A stretch of 64,000 nucleotides of DNA from Gemmobacter caeruleus (GTDB lineage Bacteria > Pseudomonadota > Alphaproteobacteria > Rhodobacterales > Rhodobacteraceae), in NCBI RefSeq assembly GCF_008271655.1, contig NZ_VKKX01000022.1, positions 248,001-312,000 of the forward strand, given 5' to 3'. A program made the translations under genes and the position numbers. This document shows positions 1 through 9,409 of the stretch, in pieces (position 1 is the stretch's first letter; each line of letters starts with the position of its first letter). Below the pieces are notes generated by a model. That model saw nothing but the letters and a program-made list of their open reading frames with translations, had not been told where the DNA came from and ran no database searches.

Positions 1-1
1 T

Positions 2-649
2 CCGAACGTGCTGTCGATCGGCTTTGCCGAACATGAAGGGTCGTATCTGGTGGGCATGCTGGCCGCGATGGCCTCCAAGACCGGCACCGTCGGCTTTATC
101 GGCGGCATGGACATTCCGCTTATCCGCAAATTCGGCTGCGGCTATGCGCAGGGCGTGATGGCGGCGAAACCCGATGCCAAGGTCGTGCTGAACATGACCG
201 GCACCACCCCCGCCGCCTGGAACGACCCGGTCAAGGGCGCCGAGCTGACCAAGGCGCAAAAGGGCCAGGGCGCCGACGTGATCTTTGCCGCCGCCGGGGG
301 CACCGGCATCGGTGTGCTGCAAGCCGCCGCCGATGAAGGCATCCTGTCGATCGGCGTGGACAGCAACCAGAACCACCTGCATCCGGGCAAGGTGCTGACC
401 TCGATGCTCAAGCGCGTCGATGTCGCGGTCTACAATTCGTTCAAGGCCGGCGAGGCGCTGGAGACTGCGCCGCAGGCGCTCGATCTGAAATCCGAAGGCG
501 TGGGCTACGCCATGGATGACAACAACGCAGCCCTGATCACGCCGGAAATGAAGGCCGCCGTGGATGCCGCCGCCGAAAAGATCAAGTCGGGCGAACTGGT
601 CGTGCATGACTACATGTCGGACAATACCTGCCCGGCGGCGACGTTCTGA
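2..649 (+). CDS. BMP-family ABC transporter substrate-binding protein, C-terminal part
   Basis: This is the C-terminal portion (about 215 residues) of a periplasmic basic-membrane-protein (BMP/PnrA-like) binding protein; the signal peptide and N-terminus lie before the window. The reading frame is open from base 2. Family-typical stretches are FAEHEGSYLVG near the visible start, a GFIGGMD segment at the lobe hinge, and GVDSNQN where the ligand pocket is usually formed. BMP proteins bind nucleosides or related ligands for import. The ATPase gene begins five bases after the stop, followed by two permeases and a purine nucleoside phosphorylase, which together favour a purine nucleoside ligand. 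That ligand is inferred from context only. Confidence 0.9.
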   Translation, partial: PNVLSIGFAEHEGSYLVGMLAAMASKTGTVGFIGGMDIPLIRKFGCGYAQGVMAAKPDAKVVLNMTGTTPAAWNDPVKGAELTKAQKGQGADVIFAAAGGTGIGVLQAAADEGILSIGVDSNQNHLHPGKVLTSMLKRVDVAVYNSFKAGEALETAPQALDLKSEGVGYAMDDNNAALITPEMKAAVDAAAEKIKSGELVVHDYMSDNTCPAATF

Positions 650-654
650 TCGCC

Positions 655-2226
655 ATGGCGGGGGCCAACGAGACGGGGCGGCAGGCATCTGCCGCCCCCT
701 TCGCCATCGAACTGAAAGGCATCTCCAAGGCCTTCGGTCCGGTTCAAGCCAACAAGGACATCTCGATCCAGGTCGCCAAGGGGTCGATCCACGGCATCAT
801 CGGCGAGAACGGCGCCGGCAAATCCACGCTGATGTCCATTCTTTACGGGTTCTACAAGGCCGATAGCGGCGAGATCCTCATCAACGGCCGCGTCACCCCC
901 ATCCCCGACAGCCAGAGCGCCATCCGCGCCGGCATCGGCATGGTCTTCCAGCATTTCAAGCTGGTGCAGAATTTCTCGGTGCTGGAGAATATCATTCTCG
1001 GCGCCGAAGACGGCGCGATGCTGGCGCCGTCACTTTCCAAGGCCCGCAAGGTGCTGGACGATCTGTCGCGCGAATACGAACTGGATGTCGATCCCGATGC
1101 GCTGATCGAGGATCTGAGCGTGGGCCACCAGCAGCGGGTCGAAATCCTCAAGGCCTTGTATCGTCAGGCGGAAATCCTGATTCTGGATGAACCGACCGGC
1201 GTGTTGACCCCGGCCGAGGCCGACCACCTGTTCCGCATCCTGCGCGGGCTCAAGGATCAGGGCAAGACCATCATCCTGATCACCCACAAGCTGCGCGAGA
1301 TCATGGAGATCACCGATACGGTCAGCGTGATGCGGCGCGGCCAGATGACCGCGACGGTCAAGACCGCCGAGACCAGCCCCGAACAACTGGCCGAGCTGAT
1401 GGTGGGCCGCAAGGTGCTGTTGCAGGTCGAAAAGGCCCCCGCCCAGCCCGGCCGCACCATTCTGGAGGTCGAGAACCTGCGCGTGAAGGACGATCAGGGG
1501 GTCGAGCGGCTCAAGGGCATCAGCCTGACCATCCGCGCGGGCGAGATATTGGGCATCGCGGGTGTCGCCGGCAATGGCCAGTCGGAACTGCTGGAGGTGC
1601 TGGGCGGCATCGCGCGCGCCACCGGCAGCGTGCGCATGAACGGCCAGCCGCTTGACCTGACCGGCCGCCATTCCGACGGGCAAAGCCGCCGCGCCGATGG
1701 CATCGCCCATGTGCCCGAGGACCGGCAGGTGCTGGGTCTGATCATGGATTTCACCGCCTGGGAAAACGTGGCCTTCGGCTATCACCACGCGCCGGAATTC
1801 CAGAAGAACGCGCTGATCATGGATAATGCCGCGATCCGCGCCGATTGCGAGGCCAAGATGGCCACCTTTGACGTGCGCCCGCCGATCCCGACGCTGGCCG
1901 CCAAGAATTTCTCGGGCGGCAACCAGCAAAAGATCGTCGTCGCGCGCGAGATCGAGCGCAATCCCGACCTGCTTCTGGTGGGTCAGCCCACGCGCGGGGT
2001 CGATATCGGCGCGATCGAATTCATCCACAAGCAGATCGTGGCGCTGCGCGACGCGGGCAAGGCGGTGTTGCTGGTCTCGGTCGAACTGGACGAGATCATG
2101 AGCCTGTCGGACCGCATCGCCGTGATGTTTGACGGTCGCATCATGGGCGAACGCGACCCCGAAACCACCAATGAACGCGAGTTGGGCCTGTTGATGGCCG
2201 GCATCACCGGGGGAGACGCGGCATGA
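655..2226 (+). CDS. ABC transporter ATPase with two nucleotide-binding domains (BMP/nucleoside type)
   Basis: This 523-residue protein is a tandem ABC ATPase of the kind that pairs with BMP binding proteins and sugar/nucleoside permeases. The N-terminal domain has an intact Walker A (GENGAGKST, about residues 50-58), a signature-like LSVGHQQR and Walker B ILILDEPT. The C-terminal domain has a degenerate Walker A (GVAGNGQSE) but a strong signature FSGGNQQK. Its Walker B region reads LLLVGQPTRG, with Gln where the catalytic acid pair would sit, which is usual for the second half of this family. It should power uptake through the two permeases encoded next. Its stop overlaps the next start by four bases, indicating translational coupling. 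Confidence 0.93.
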   Translation: MAGANETGRQASAAPFAIELKGISKAFGPVQANKDISIQVAKGSIHGIIGENGAGKSTLMSILYGFYKADSGEILINGRVTPIPDSQSAIRAGIGMVFQHFKLVQNFSVLENIILGAEDGAMLAPSLSKARKVLDDLSREYELDVDPDALIEDLSVGHQQRVEILKALYRQAEILILDEPTGVLTPAEADHLFRILRGLKDQGKTIILITHKLREIMEITDTVSVMRRGQMTATVKTAETSPEQLAELMVGRKVLLQVEKAPAQPGRTILEVENLRVKDDQGVERLKGISLTIRAGEILGIAGVAGNGQSELLEVLGGIARATGSVRMNGQPLDLTGRHSDGQSRRADGIAHVPEDRQVLGLIMDFTAWENVAFGYHHAPEFQKNALIMDNAAIRADCEAKMATFDVRPPIPTLAAKNFSGGNQQKIVVAREIERNPDLLLVGQPTRGVDIGAIEFIHKQIVALRDAGKAVLLVSVELDEIMSLSDRIAVMFDGRIMGERDPETTNERELGLLMAGITGGDAA

Positions 2227-3359
2227 CCAAATTGCCAACCTGGGCGGATGTCGTTCTGGTGCCACTGATCTCGTTGCTGCTGGCGGCGCTGGTCTCGGCG
2301 CTGGTGCTGCTCGCCATCGGGCAAAGCCCGGTCGAGGCGCTGAGCGTGATGGTCAAGGGCGCGATCATGTCGCCCTATGGCTGGGGCTATACGCTGTATT
2401 ATGCCACATCCTTCATCTTCACCGGCCTGTCGGTGACGGTGGCCTATCATGCGGGGCTGTTCAACATCGGCTCTGAAGGACAAGCGCAACTGGGCGGGCT
2501 GGGGGTGGCGCTGTGCTGCCTGTTCCTGCCCTGGCCGCATTGGTCGCTGGCATTACTGGGCGCCATGGCGGCGGCGGCGCTGTTCGGGGCGGCCTGGGCG
2601 GCGGTGCCGGCCTATTTGCAGGCCCGGCGCGGCAGCCATATCGTGATCACCACGATCATGTTCAACTACATCGCCGCCGCGCTGATGATCTATCTGCTGG
2701 TCGATTTCCTGCGCCCGCAAGGCAGCATGGACCCGGCCTCGGCGCGGTTCCCGGCGGTGGTGTCGCTGCCGAAATTCCATGAACTGCCGCTGATCGGCGA
2801 TTTCTTCCTGCGCTATACGCCCGACGGTCAGGTGCGGCTCAATCCGCAGGGCCTGCCGATGTATCAGAAGGTGCCGGCCAATATCAGCTTCTTCCTGGCG
2901 ATCCTGGCCTGTATCGGCACCTGGATCCTGCTGTGGCATACCCGGCTGGGCTACATGATCCGCGCCTTTGGCAAATCGGAAAAGGCGGCGCGCTATGCCG
3001 GGATCTCGGCGGTGAAGATCACCATGATCACCATGCTGATCTCGGGCGCGCTGGCCGGCATGATGGCGATCAACAATGTGATGGGCCAGGCGGAACGGCT
3101 GTTGCAGAACTCCGCCGAGGGGGCGGGCTTCATCGGCATCGCCGTGGCGCTGATGGGGCGCAATCATCCGATCGGGGTGTTTCTGGCGGCGATCCTGTTC
3201 GGCTTTCTCTATCAGGGGGGCGCCGCACTCGGGCTGGAGACCACGATCCCGATCGAATTGCGCATCGTCGTGCAGGGTCTGGTGATCCTGTTCACCGGCG
3301 CGCTGGACCAGATGGTGCGCATGATGCTGGGCGTGTTCTTCCGCCCGCGTCAGGCGTGA
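2223..3359 (+). CDS. ABC transporter permease (BPD_transp_2 family), first subunit
   Basis: This is a 378-residue multi-spanning inner-membrane permease of the branched-chain amino acid/ribose/BMP permease superfamily. The family motif GLFNIGSEGQ lies near residue 80, and a conserved loop with GKSEKAARYAGI sits around residue 250. Several long hydrophobic helices are visible. Compared with its partner it has an extra hydrophilic stretch around residues 165-215, as the larger permease of nucleoside systems often does. It starts inside the ATPase stop codon (ATGA overlap) and forms the membrane channel with the next gene product. Confidence 0.92.
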   Translation: MTKLPTWADVVLVPLISLLLAALVSALVLLAIGQSPVEALSVMVKGAIMSPYGWGYTLYYATSFIFTGLSVTVAYHAGLFNIGSEGQAQLGGLGVALCCLFLPWPHWSLALLGAMAAAALFGAAWAAVPAYLQARRGSHIVITTIMFNYIAAALMIYLLVDFLRPQGSMDPASARFPAVVSLPKFHELPLIGDFFLRYTPDGQVRLNPQGLPMYQKVPANISFFLAILACIGTWILLWHTRLGYMIRAFGKSEKAARYAGISAVKITMITMLISGALAGMMAINNVMGQAERLLQNSAEGAGFIGIAVALMGRNHPIGVFLAAILFGFLYQGGAALGLETTIPIELRIVVQGLVILFTGALDQMVRMMLGVFFRPRQA

Positions 3360-3373
3360 GAGGGGGCTGAGCC

Positions 3374-4339
3374 ATGGATTACGCAACGCTTCTTCAGATG
3401 CTGGACACCACGCTGCGACTGGCAACGCCCTTGCTGTTTGCCTGTCTCGCCGGGCTTTATTCGGAACGCGCGGGCGTCTTCGATATCGGGCTGGAAGGCA
3501 AGATGCTGATGGCCGCGATGTGCGCGGGATCGGTCGCCTATCTGACCGGCTCGGTCTGGCTGGGCATGCTGGCGGCGATTGGCGGGTCGCTGATCTTTGC
3601 GCTGGCGCATGGGCTGGCCTCGATCACCTTCCGGGGCAATCAGTTGATTTCGGGGGTGGCGCTGAACTTTGTCGCCTCGGGCATCACGGTGCTGGTGGCG
3701 CTGGCGCTGTTCGATCAGGGCGGGCGCACGCCCCCGCTGGAGGGGGGCGCGCGGATGGCCGAGATCACCCTGCCGCTGGCCGAAACGCTGCGCGGCGTGC
3801 CGGTGCTGGGGCCGTTCTATGCCGATGTCGTCTCGGGGCATCCGATCCTGGTCTATGTCGGACTGCTGATGGTGCCGGCGACGTGGTGGCTGCTGTTTCG
3901 CACGCGGTTCGGCCTGCGGCTCCGCGCCGTGGGGGAAAACCCGGCCTCGGTCGATACGGCGGGCGTGTCGGTCAAGCGGCTGCGCTTTGCCGCCGTACTG
4001 ATCGCGGGCGTGCTGTGCGGGCTGGCGGGGGCCTATATGGCAACCGGGCTGCAAGCCGGTTTCGGGCGCGAGATGACGGCGGGGCGCGGCTATATCGCGC
4101 TGGCGGCGCTGATCTTTGCGAAATGGCGGCCCTGGCATGCGCTTTGGGCCTGTCTTCTGTTCGGGTTTTTCCAGTCGCTCGCGCTGCGGCCGGATGTGCT
4201 GGCCAATATCGGGCTGAAAATCCCGGTACCGGCGCTGGACGCGCTGCCCTATGTGCTGACGGTGATCGTGCTGGCCGGGCTGGTGGGCAAGGCCATTCCG
4301 CCCCGCGCCGGGGGCGAACCCTATGTGAAGGAGCGCTGA
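3374..4339 (+). CDS. ABC transporter permease (BPD_transp_2 family), second subunit
   Basis: This is a 321-residue hydrophobic permease homologous to the preceding one, with the matching motif GVFDIGLEGKM near residue 36 and a conserved cytoplasmic segment GENPASVDTAGVSVKR near residue 190. It is expected to form a heterodimeric channel with the upstream permease. The gap to the previous gene is only 14 bases, and the following phosphorylase starts two bases after its stop, so all five genes read as one operon for uptake and phosphorolysis of a nucleoside. Confidence 0.92.
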   Translation: MDYATLLQMLDTTLRLATPLLFACLAGLYSERAGVFDIGLEGKMLMAAMCAGSVAYLTGSVWLGMLAAIGGSLIFALAHGLASITFRGNQLISGVALNFVASGITVLVALALFDQGGRTPPLEGGARMAEITLPLAETLRGVPVLGPFYADVVSGHPILVYVGLLMVPATWWLLFRTRFGLRLRAVGENPASVDTAGVSVKRLRFAAVLIAGVLCGLAGAYMATGLQAGFGREMTAGRGYIALAALIFAKWRPWHALWACLLFGFFQSLALRPDVLANIGLKIPVPALDALPYVLTVIVLAGLVGKAIPPRAGGEPYVKER

Positions 4340-4340
4340 G

Positions 4341-5138
4341 ATGTCGGTCACCGATCTTGTGTCGCTGGTGCAGGCGCGGGCCGGTGCCGCGCCGGTGCGG
4401 CTGGGGCTGATCCTCGGATCGGGCCTTGGCCACCTGGCGGGCGCGGTGGAGGGGGTCTCGATCCCCTATGCCGACCTGCCGGGATTTCCGCATGCGGGCG
4501 TGTCGGGGCATAATCCGAACCTGGTGATCGGCACGCTGGAAGGGGTGCGGGTCGCGGTGTTCGGCGCGCGGGAGCATTACTACGAAAACGGCAATCCGGC
4601 GGCGATGCGGCCGGCACTGGAACTCCTGAAGGCGCTTGGCGCCGAGGCGCTGATCGCGACGAATGCCGCCGGGTCGCTGCGCCGTGACATCCCGCCGGGC
4701 GATCTGATGTTGCTGTCTGATCACCTGAATTTCTCGGGGCTGAACCCGCTGATCGGCGAACGCACGGATGCGCGCTTCGTGCCGATGGGGGGCGCCTATG
4801 ACGCGGATCTGCGCGCCCGGTTGCGCGCGGCGGCCGAGGCGGAGCATGTGACCCTGCCCGAAGGGGTCTATACCTGGTATTCCGGCCCCTCGTTCGAAAC
4901 GCCGGCCGAGATCCGGGCGATCAAGATCCTGGGCGGCGACGCGGTCGGCATGTCCACGGTGCCCGAGGTGATCCTGGCGCGGTTTCTGGGGCTGCGGGTG
5001 GCGGCCATCTCCACCATCACCAATATGGCGCAGGGCATGTCTGACGAACAGATCAGCCATGAACATACCAAGGCCATGGCACCGCTGGGCGCGGCCAAGC
5101 TGGAACGGATCCTGCGCGCCTTCCTGCGGGGGCTCTAG
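4341..5138 (+). CDS. Purine nucleoside phosphorylase (trimeric PNP/XapA type)
   Basis: This 265-residue cytoplasmic enzyme should cleave purine ribonucleosides with phosphate to give base plus ribose-1-phosphate. Visible family features are the phosphate-binding GSGLG near residue 31, GAREHYYENGNP, the TNAAGSLRRDIPPGDLML block, the SGPSFETPAEIRA segment, and STITNMAQGMS, whose Asn contributes to purine recognition. Its length fits trimeric PNPs (about 270-290). It follows a complete BMP/ABC nucleoside transporter with almost no spacing, so transport and catabolism look co-expressed. Which purines it prefers (inosine/guanosine or xanthosine) cannot be told from the sequence. Confidence 0.92.
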   Translation: MSVTDLVSLVQARAGAAPVRLGLILGSGLGHLAGAVEGVSIPYADLPGFPHAGVSGHNPNLVIGTLEGVRVAVFGAREHYYENGNPAAMRPALELLKALGAEALIATNAAGSLRRDIPPGDLMLLSDHLNFSGLNPLIGERTDARFVPMGGAYDADLRARLRAAAEAEHVTLPEGVYTWYSGPSFETPAEIRAIKILGGDAVGMSTVPEVILARFLGLRVAAISTITNMAQGMSDEQISHEHTKAMAPLGAAKLERILRAFLRGL

Positions 5139-5151
5139 GCGTCGCGCGGCG

Positions 5152-5217
5152 CAGGGGGCCTTCTGCCCCCTCTGCCCTGCGGGCATTCACCCCCGAGGAT
5201 ATTTGGGAACAGATGAA
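5152..5217 (+). repeat. Dispersed intergenic palindromic element, copy A
   Basis: The element has a hairpin AGGGGGC/GCCCCCT with a five-base loop (5153-5171), a small second stem (CCC-TGC-GGG), and a 31-base arm at 5187-5217. That arm is identical to the reverse complement of 23070-23100. It lies 13 bases after the phosphorylase stop and could act as a terminator, but it lacks a U-tract. Related, more diverged copies lie at 12551-12596 and 27161-27207. Confidence 0.8.
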
Positions 5218-5337
5218 GCGGCATTCGCCGGCGCCACGATCACAAATGACGGAAATCTGCGGGCAAGCGACGGATGCGGGTTTGACAAGGCGCCGCGCTG
5301 CGGCAATGGATGGGAAAAACCCCATGCGAGCAAGGCC

Positions 5338-6261
5338 ATGCAGCTCTACCTCCCGATTGCCGAGGTTGCAGTCAACGCCTATGCGTTGATCGGTATCGGC
5401 GGGCTGGTGGGGTTCCTGTCGGGCCTGTTCGGCGTGGGGGGCGGGTTCCTGATCACGCCGCTTCTGTTCATGATCGGCGTGCCGCCGGGGGTGGCGGTGG
5501 CCACGGGCGCCAATCAGGTCGTGGCCTCGTCGATTTCAGGCGTGCTGGCGCAGCTCAAGCGCAAGGCGGTGGATTTCCGCATGGGCGCCGTGCTGCTGGC
5601 CGGCGGCCTGATCGGATCGGCGATCGGTATCTGGGTCTTTGCGCGGCTGACCGCCATCGGGCAGGTCGATCTGTTCGTGCAACTGGCCTATGTGCTGTTT
5701 CTGGGCGTGGTCGGCGCGATGATGATGCAGGAGAGCCTGCGCGCCCTGTGGCGGGCGCGGCGGGCGGGGGCCGCGCAGATCCGGCGGGCGCATGTGCATA
5801 CCTGGGTGCATGGCATGCCGCTGAAGATGAAGTTCCGCGCCTCGGGTCTTTATATCAGCGTGATCCCGCCTTTGACGATTGGTGCCTTTGTGGGCTTTCT
5901 GTCGGCGGTGATGGGGGTGGGCGGCGGCTTCATCATGGTGCCGGCGATGATCTATCTGCTGGGGATGCCGACCAAGGTGGTGATCGGCACCTCGCTGTTC
6001 CAGATCATCTTCACCACGGCCTTCACCACGGTCATGCATGCGGTTTCCAGCCAGTCCGTCGATATCATGCTGGCGCTGCTGCTGATCCTGGGCGGCGTGG
6101 TCGGCGCGCAGTTCGGGGCGCGTTTCGGGGTGCGGCTCAAGGCCGAGCAGTTGCGCATCCTGCTGGCGGGGATGGTCTTGCTGGTCTGTTTCAAGGTGGC
6201 GCTTGATCTGGTGCTGACCCCGGCGGAGCTTTACTCCATCGCGCCGATGGCCCTGCCATGA
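5338..6261 (+). CDS. TSUP family permease (TauE/SafE-like, putative sulfite/organosulfonate exporter)
   Basis: This 307-residue integral membrane protein has the duplicated TSUP signature: GFLSGLFGVGGGFLITP near residue 25 and GFLSAVMGVGGGFIMVP near residue 190. A cytoplasmic, His/Arg-rich linker joins the two halves. TSUP proteins move sulfite, sulfoacetate or other small anions; the substrate here is unknown. The frame is open further upstream, but the ATG at 5338 gives the normal N-terminus leading directly into the first helix, and the upstream part would run through a repeat element. A perfect TTGACA hexamer lies at 5282-5287, without a convincing -10. The stop overlaps the next start by four bases. 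Confidence 0.88.
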   Translation: MQLYLPIAEVAVNAYALIGIGGLVGFLSGLFGVGGGFLITPLLFMIGVPPGVAVATGANQVVASSISGVLAQLKRKAVDFRMGAVLLAGGLIGSAIGIWVFARLTAIGQVDLFVQLAYVLFLGVVGAMMMQESLRALWRARRAGAAQIRRAHVHTWVHGMPLKMKFRASGLYISVIPPLTIGAFVGFLSAVMGVGGGFIMVPAMIYLLGMPTKVVIGTSLFQIIFTTAFTTVMHAVSSQSVDIMLALLLILGGVVGAQFGARFGVRLKAEQLRILLAGMVLLVCFKVALDLVLTPAELYSIAPMALP

Positions 6262-7001
6262 AGCGTCTGATCCTCGCCCTTTTGCTGCTTCTGCCCCTGC
6301 CCGGCGCCGCCGAGGAGATCGTGGCAGGCCTGTCGCAATCCTCGGTCTCGATCACCGCCGATTATGCGGGATCGGAGATCCTGATTTATGGGGCCGTCAA
6401 GCGCGAGGCGCCGATCGCGCCGGGGCGCGGCTTGCGGGTGATCATCACCGTCGAAGGCCCGCGCCTGCCCATCGTGGTGCGCCGCAAGGAGCGCAGCTGG
6501 GGCATCTGGATGAATGACGACCGGCTGCGCCCCGGCCCGGTGCCCAGCTTTTACGCGGTGGCGAGTTCGGCGCCGCTGGATGTCGCGCTCTTGCCCGAGG
6601 AAGATCTGCGCCGGGCCATCACCCTGCCCCGCATCCTGCGCGGCGAGGACAATACCGCCCAGCCCTTTCTGGATGCGGTCGAACGGATCGGCCGCGCCGA
6701 GGGGCGGTATTTCGTGCAGGAAAACAGCATCGCCCTGACCGAGGAGACCTTGTTCCGCACCGATGTCGGGCTGCCCTCGGATCTGACCGAGGGGAATTAC
6801 ACCGTGCGTCTGTTCCTGACCCGCGAGGGCCGCGTGATCGACGAGGTGAAGCGCACGATCTGGGTGCGCAAGGCGGGGCTGGAGCGGTTCCTCTATGAAG
6901 CCGCGCATCAATGGCCGCTGCTTTACGGCCTTGCCTCGCTGATGCTGGCGGGGTTGGCGGGCTGGGGGGCGGCGGCGCTGTTTGCGCGGCTGCGCTGGTG
7001 A
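6258..7001 (+). CDS. Alph_Pro_TM (TIGR02186-like) conserved membrane protein
   Basis: This 247-residue protein has an N-terminal signal peptide (MKRLILALLLLLPLPGAAEE), a soluble beta-rich periplasmic domain and a single C-terminal transmembrane helix (about residues 220-243) followed by a short basic tail. This matches the alphaproteobacterial Alph_Pro_TM family of unknown function, which I recall occurring next to TSUP permeases. The four-base overlap with the TSUP gene implies co-translation and probably a shared complex. No catalytic motif is apparent. Confidence 0.85.
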   Translation: MKRLILALLLLLPLPGAAEEIVAGLSQSSVSITADYAGSEILIYGAVKREAPIAPGRGLRVIITVEGPRLPIVVRRKERSWGIWMNDDRLRPGPVPSFYAVASSAPLDVALLPEEDLRRAITLPRILRGEDNTAQPFLDAVERIGRAEGRYFVQENSIALTEETLFRTDVGLPSDLTEGNYTVRLFLTREGRVIDEVKRTIWVRKAGLERFLYEAAHQWPLLYGLASLMLAGLAGWGAAALFARLRW

Positions 7002-7005
7002 CGGC

Positions 7006-8328
7006 TCAGCCCGGGGCGAGCCTTGCGGCAACGCCGGGCCAGGCGCGGCCCAGCGTCACGCCGCGCAGTGTATTGAGCAGCATCAGCCCAGCCCAGAGCC
7101 CGTGATTGCCAAATCCCGGCAGCAGCACCGCCAGCGACAGCGCATACAGGCCGACGCAGAGGATCATGGCATTGCGCATCTCGCGCGTGGCGGTGGCGCC
7201 GATGAAGATGCCATCCCAGATCCAGCTGGCAATGCCGATCAGGGGCGCCGCGACCAGCCACCACAGGAAATGGCGCGCCATGGCGCGCACCTCGGGCGCG
7301 GTGGTCATCAGGTCGATGATCGGGCCGCCCGCCAGCGCAAAGACCGCCGACAAGAGCGCGGCACCACCGACGCCCCATTGAAAGGCGATGCGCACCGATT
7401 GGCGCAGCCCGTCGCGCGACCGCGCGCCGACTGCCTGCCCCACCAGGGTTTCGGCGGCAAAGGCGAAACCGTCCAGCGCATAGGCGGTGATTTCCAGGAA
7501 TTGCAGCAGCACCTGATTGGCGGCCAGCGTCACATCGCCCAGGCCCGCGCCAAAGAACAGAAAGGCGGTAAAGCTGCCCTGAAGCAGCACCGAGCGGATC
7601 ATGATATCGCCATTCACCCCGGCCATGCGGCGCAGGGCGGGCAGGTTCAGCAGCCGGGCGCCGACGGGGCGCAACCCCTCGCGGCACAGCCAGAGGCCAA
7701 GCGCCAGCCCCGACCATTCGGCCATCAGCGTGGCCAGCGCGACACCCGGCACGCCCCAGCCCAGGCCCAGCACGAACCACAGATCCAGGCCGATATTCAG
7801 CCCGTTCATCCATAATTGCAGCACCAGCACGCCGCGCGTGCGTTCCAGCGCGATCAGCCAGCCCGTCACGGCATAGAGCGCGATGGTCGCGGGCGCCCCC
7901 CAGATGCGCAGCGCAAGGTATTGGCGGGCCAGGCCTTCCACCTCGGCCGAGGCGGGGGCGATGCGAAAGGCGGCCCAGAACAGCGCGCCTTGCGTGACGA
8001 TGAAGACCAGCCCCGCCGCCAGCCCGATCAGCAGCGCCCGCAGCAGCACCGCGCTGCGTTCGGCGGTATCGCCCGCGCCATGGGCCTGCGCGGCAAGGCC
8101 CGTGGTGCCCATGCGCAAAAAGCCGAAAATCCAGTAAAAGGTCGCCAGCACCACCGCGCCCAGCCCGACCGCGCCAATGGGGGCCGCCGCACCGATCTGG
8201 CCGACCACGCCGGTATCCACCGCGCCCAGCAGCGGCACGGTGGCATTGGACAGCACGATGGGCGCGGCGATGCGGAACACCCGGCCATGCGTCACCGGCC
8301 CCGCGCCGGACGCGGCCTCAGCCGTCAC
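7006..8328 (-). CDS. MATE family efflux transporter
   Basis: This 440-residue protein has about twelve hydrophobic helices and the MATE pattern of two homologous halves. The N-terminus carries the typical RIAAPIVLSN and GAVDTGVVGQIG segments near residues 19-45. The second half includes the ALDGFAFAAETLVGQAVG block characteristic of the DinF branch. MATE pumps use sodium or proton gradients to expel cationic compounds. Translation appears to start at a GTG inside the 3' end of the upstream thioesterase gene (11-base overlap), so the two are probably co-transcribed. It converges on the Alph_Pro_TM gene with a four-base gap. Confidence 0.9.
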   Translation of the reverse strand: MTAEAASGAGPVTHGRVFRIAAPIVLSNATVPLLGAVDTGVVGQIGAAAPIGAVGLGAVVLATFYWIFGFLRMGTTGLAAQAHGAGDTAERSAVLLRALLIGLAAGLVFIVTQGALFWAAFRIAPASAEVEGLARQYLALRIWGAPATIALYAVTGWLIALERTRGVLVLQLWMNGLNIGLDLWFVLGLGWGVPGVALATLMAEWSGLALGLWLCREGLRPVGARLLNLPALRRMAGVNGDIMIRSVLLQGSFTAFLFFGAGLGDVTLAANQVLLQFLEITAYALDGFAFAAETLVGQAVGARSRDGLRQSVRIAFQWGVGGAALLSAVFALAGGPIIDLMTTAPEVRAMARHFLWWLVAAPLIGIASWIWDGIFIGATATREMRNAMILCVGLYALSLAVLLPGFGNHGLWAGLMLLNTLRGVTLGRAWPGVAARLAPG

Positions 8329-8827
8329 GATCGGGCATCAGGAAATGGCCGGTCGCCTGCGCGAAAAGCCGGCTGCGATTGTCCTGCCAGGCCTCGACAT
8401 GGACGCTGGCATAGCGCCGGCCGGAACGGTTGACCCGCGCCCGCGCATAGGAATCGCGCGGCAGGCCCGAGCGCAGGTAATCGACGGTAAAGTCGATGGT
8501 CTTGGGCAGGCGCGGAAAGGGCTGGTCGCCGGCAGTCGGGTCGATGCGCCCGGCCTCCATCTCCTCCCACAGCATCGACCAGCTCAGTTCGATGATCGCC
8601 GTCACCTCGAGAAAGGCGGCGATGGCGCCGCCATGCAGCGCGGGCAGCAGCGGATTGCCGATCAGCCCCTCTGCAAAGGGCATGACGGCGGTCAGCTCGT
8701 CGCCGCGCCGGTCGAACTCGATCCCGAGAAAGCCGATATAGGGCACACCATCGACCAGCCGGCGCAACATCGCGTCGCGACGGCCCTTGACCACCTGAAC
8801 CGGCTCGGGCTTCGGGCGCAGGGTCAT
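8318..8827 (-). CDS. PaaI-like hotdog-fold thioesterase
   Basis: This 169-residue protein is a hotdog-fold acyl-CoA thioesterase of the PaaI/4HBT group. The family HGG motif appears as [15 protein letters not shown] near residue 63, and the second strand block ends in [12 protein letters not shown]. Residue 62-77 spacing and overall length fit the family, although there is an inserted acidic stretch (about residues 87-105). It overlaps the next hotdog gene by four bases upstream and the MATE gene downstream. The acyl-CoA substrate cannot be predicted. Confidence 0.85.
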   Translation of the reverse strand: MTLRPKPEPVQVVKGRRDAMLRRLVDGVPYIGFLGIEFDRRGDELTAVMPFAEGLIGNPLLPALHGGAIAAFLEVTAIIELSWSMLWEEMEAGRIDPTAGDQPFPRLPKTIDFTVDYLRSGLPRDSYARARVNRSGRRYASVHVEAWQDNRSRLFAQATGHFLMPDRDG

Positions 8828-9255
8828 GCCTTGGCCCCCGTGCGGTCAAAGGTGAAGGCGCCGGTCGCGGCGGCGACGGGGCGGCTTTCATCCTCGTCGG
8901 TGGCGGTGACGCGCACGAAGGCCACGCTGCGGGTGACGTGATAGCATTCCGCCCGCGCCCGGATCGCCTGTCCCGGCGTCGCGGGGCGCATGTAGTCGAT
9001 ACGCAGGTCGATGGTGGCGGTCGTGCCCGGCGCGGCCGGGTGGCTCATCACCGCGGCGCCCGAGGCGGTGTCCATCAGCGCCGAGACGGCACCGCCATGG
9101 ATCACCCCGCTGACCGGATCGCCGATGAACCGCGGGTCATAGGCCATGGCCAGCGTCGCCCGCCCCTCGCCAAAGGCCTCCAGCTCCATGCCCAGGGCGC
9201 GGGCATGGGGCAACGCCTGGATGAATTGCCGCGCGCGGCCCAGCATCTCGGTCAT
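8824..9255 (-). CDS. PaaI-like hotdog-fold thioesterase (second, upstream paralogue)
   Basis: This 143-residue PaaI-type thioesterase has the conserved [16 protein letters not shown] stretch near residue 48 and the following [11 protein letters not shown] block. The frame is open to 9462, but the ATG at 9255, preceded by a GGGG-containing ribosome-binding site, gives the usual start just before the first helix ([11 protein letters not shown]). It heads a three-gene minus-strand unit (two thioesterases and a MATE pump) and is divergent from a MerR regulator. It may hydrolyse acyl-CoA intermediates, in keeping with the beta-oxidation genes nearby. Confidence 0.87.
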   Translation of the reverse strand: MTEMLGRARQFIQALPHARALGMELEAFGEGRATLAMAYDPRFIGDPVSGVIHGGAVSALMDTASGAAVMSHPAAPGTTATIDLRIDYMRPATPGQAIRARAECYHVTRSVAFVRVTATDEDESRPVAAATGAFTFDRTGAKA

Positions 9256-9270
9256 CTTGATCCCCTGTCT

Positions 9271-9301
9271 TCGCGCATACCTGTCCTCGCGCATATCTGA
9301 C
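9271..9301. repeat. Two-copy tandem 16-bp repeat in a divergent promoter region
   Basis: The segment tcgcgcatacctgtc (9271-9285) is followed after one base by tcgcgcatatctgac (9287-9301), with 13 of 15 positions identical. It lies 16-46 bases upstream of the minus-strand thioesterase start and in the region shared with the divergent MerR gene. It could be a regulator binding site. Confidence 0.45.
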
Positions 9302-9409
9302 ACCGCCGGCCGCAGGCCCGCAAGCCGGAACAGACCGGGGCCGGCAAGACAGGATATTGCGCTGCGCCCGCTCCGCCCGCTAGTCTGCGACCAGAGGAGG
9401 ACCCCCGGC

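Noticed and set aside
5282-5305. Promoter with perfect TTGACA before the TSUP gene.
   Set aside because: The expected -10 position (17 bases later) reads AATGGA in a GC-rich stretch, so I did not list it as a feature.
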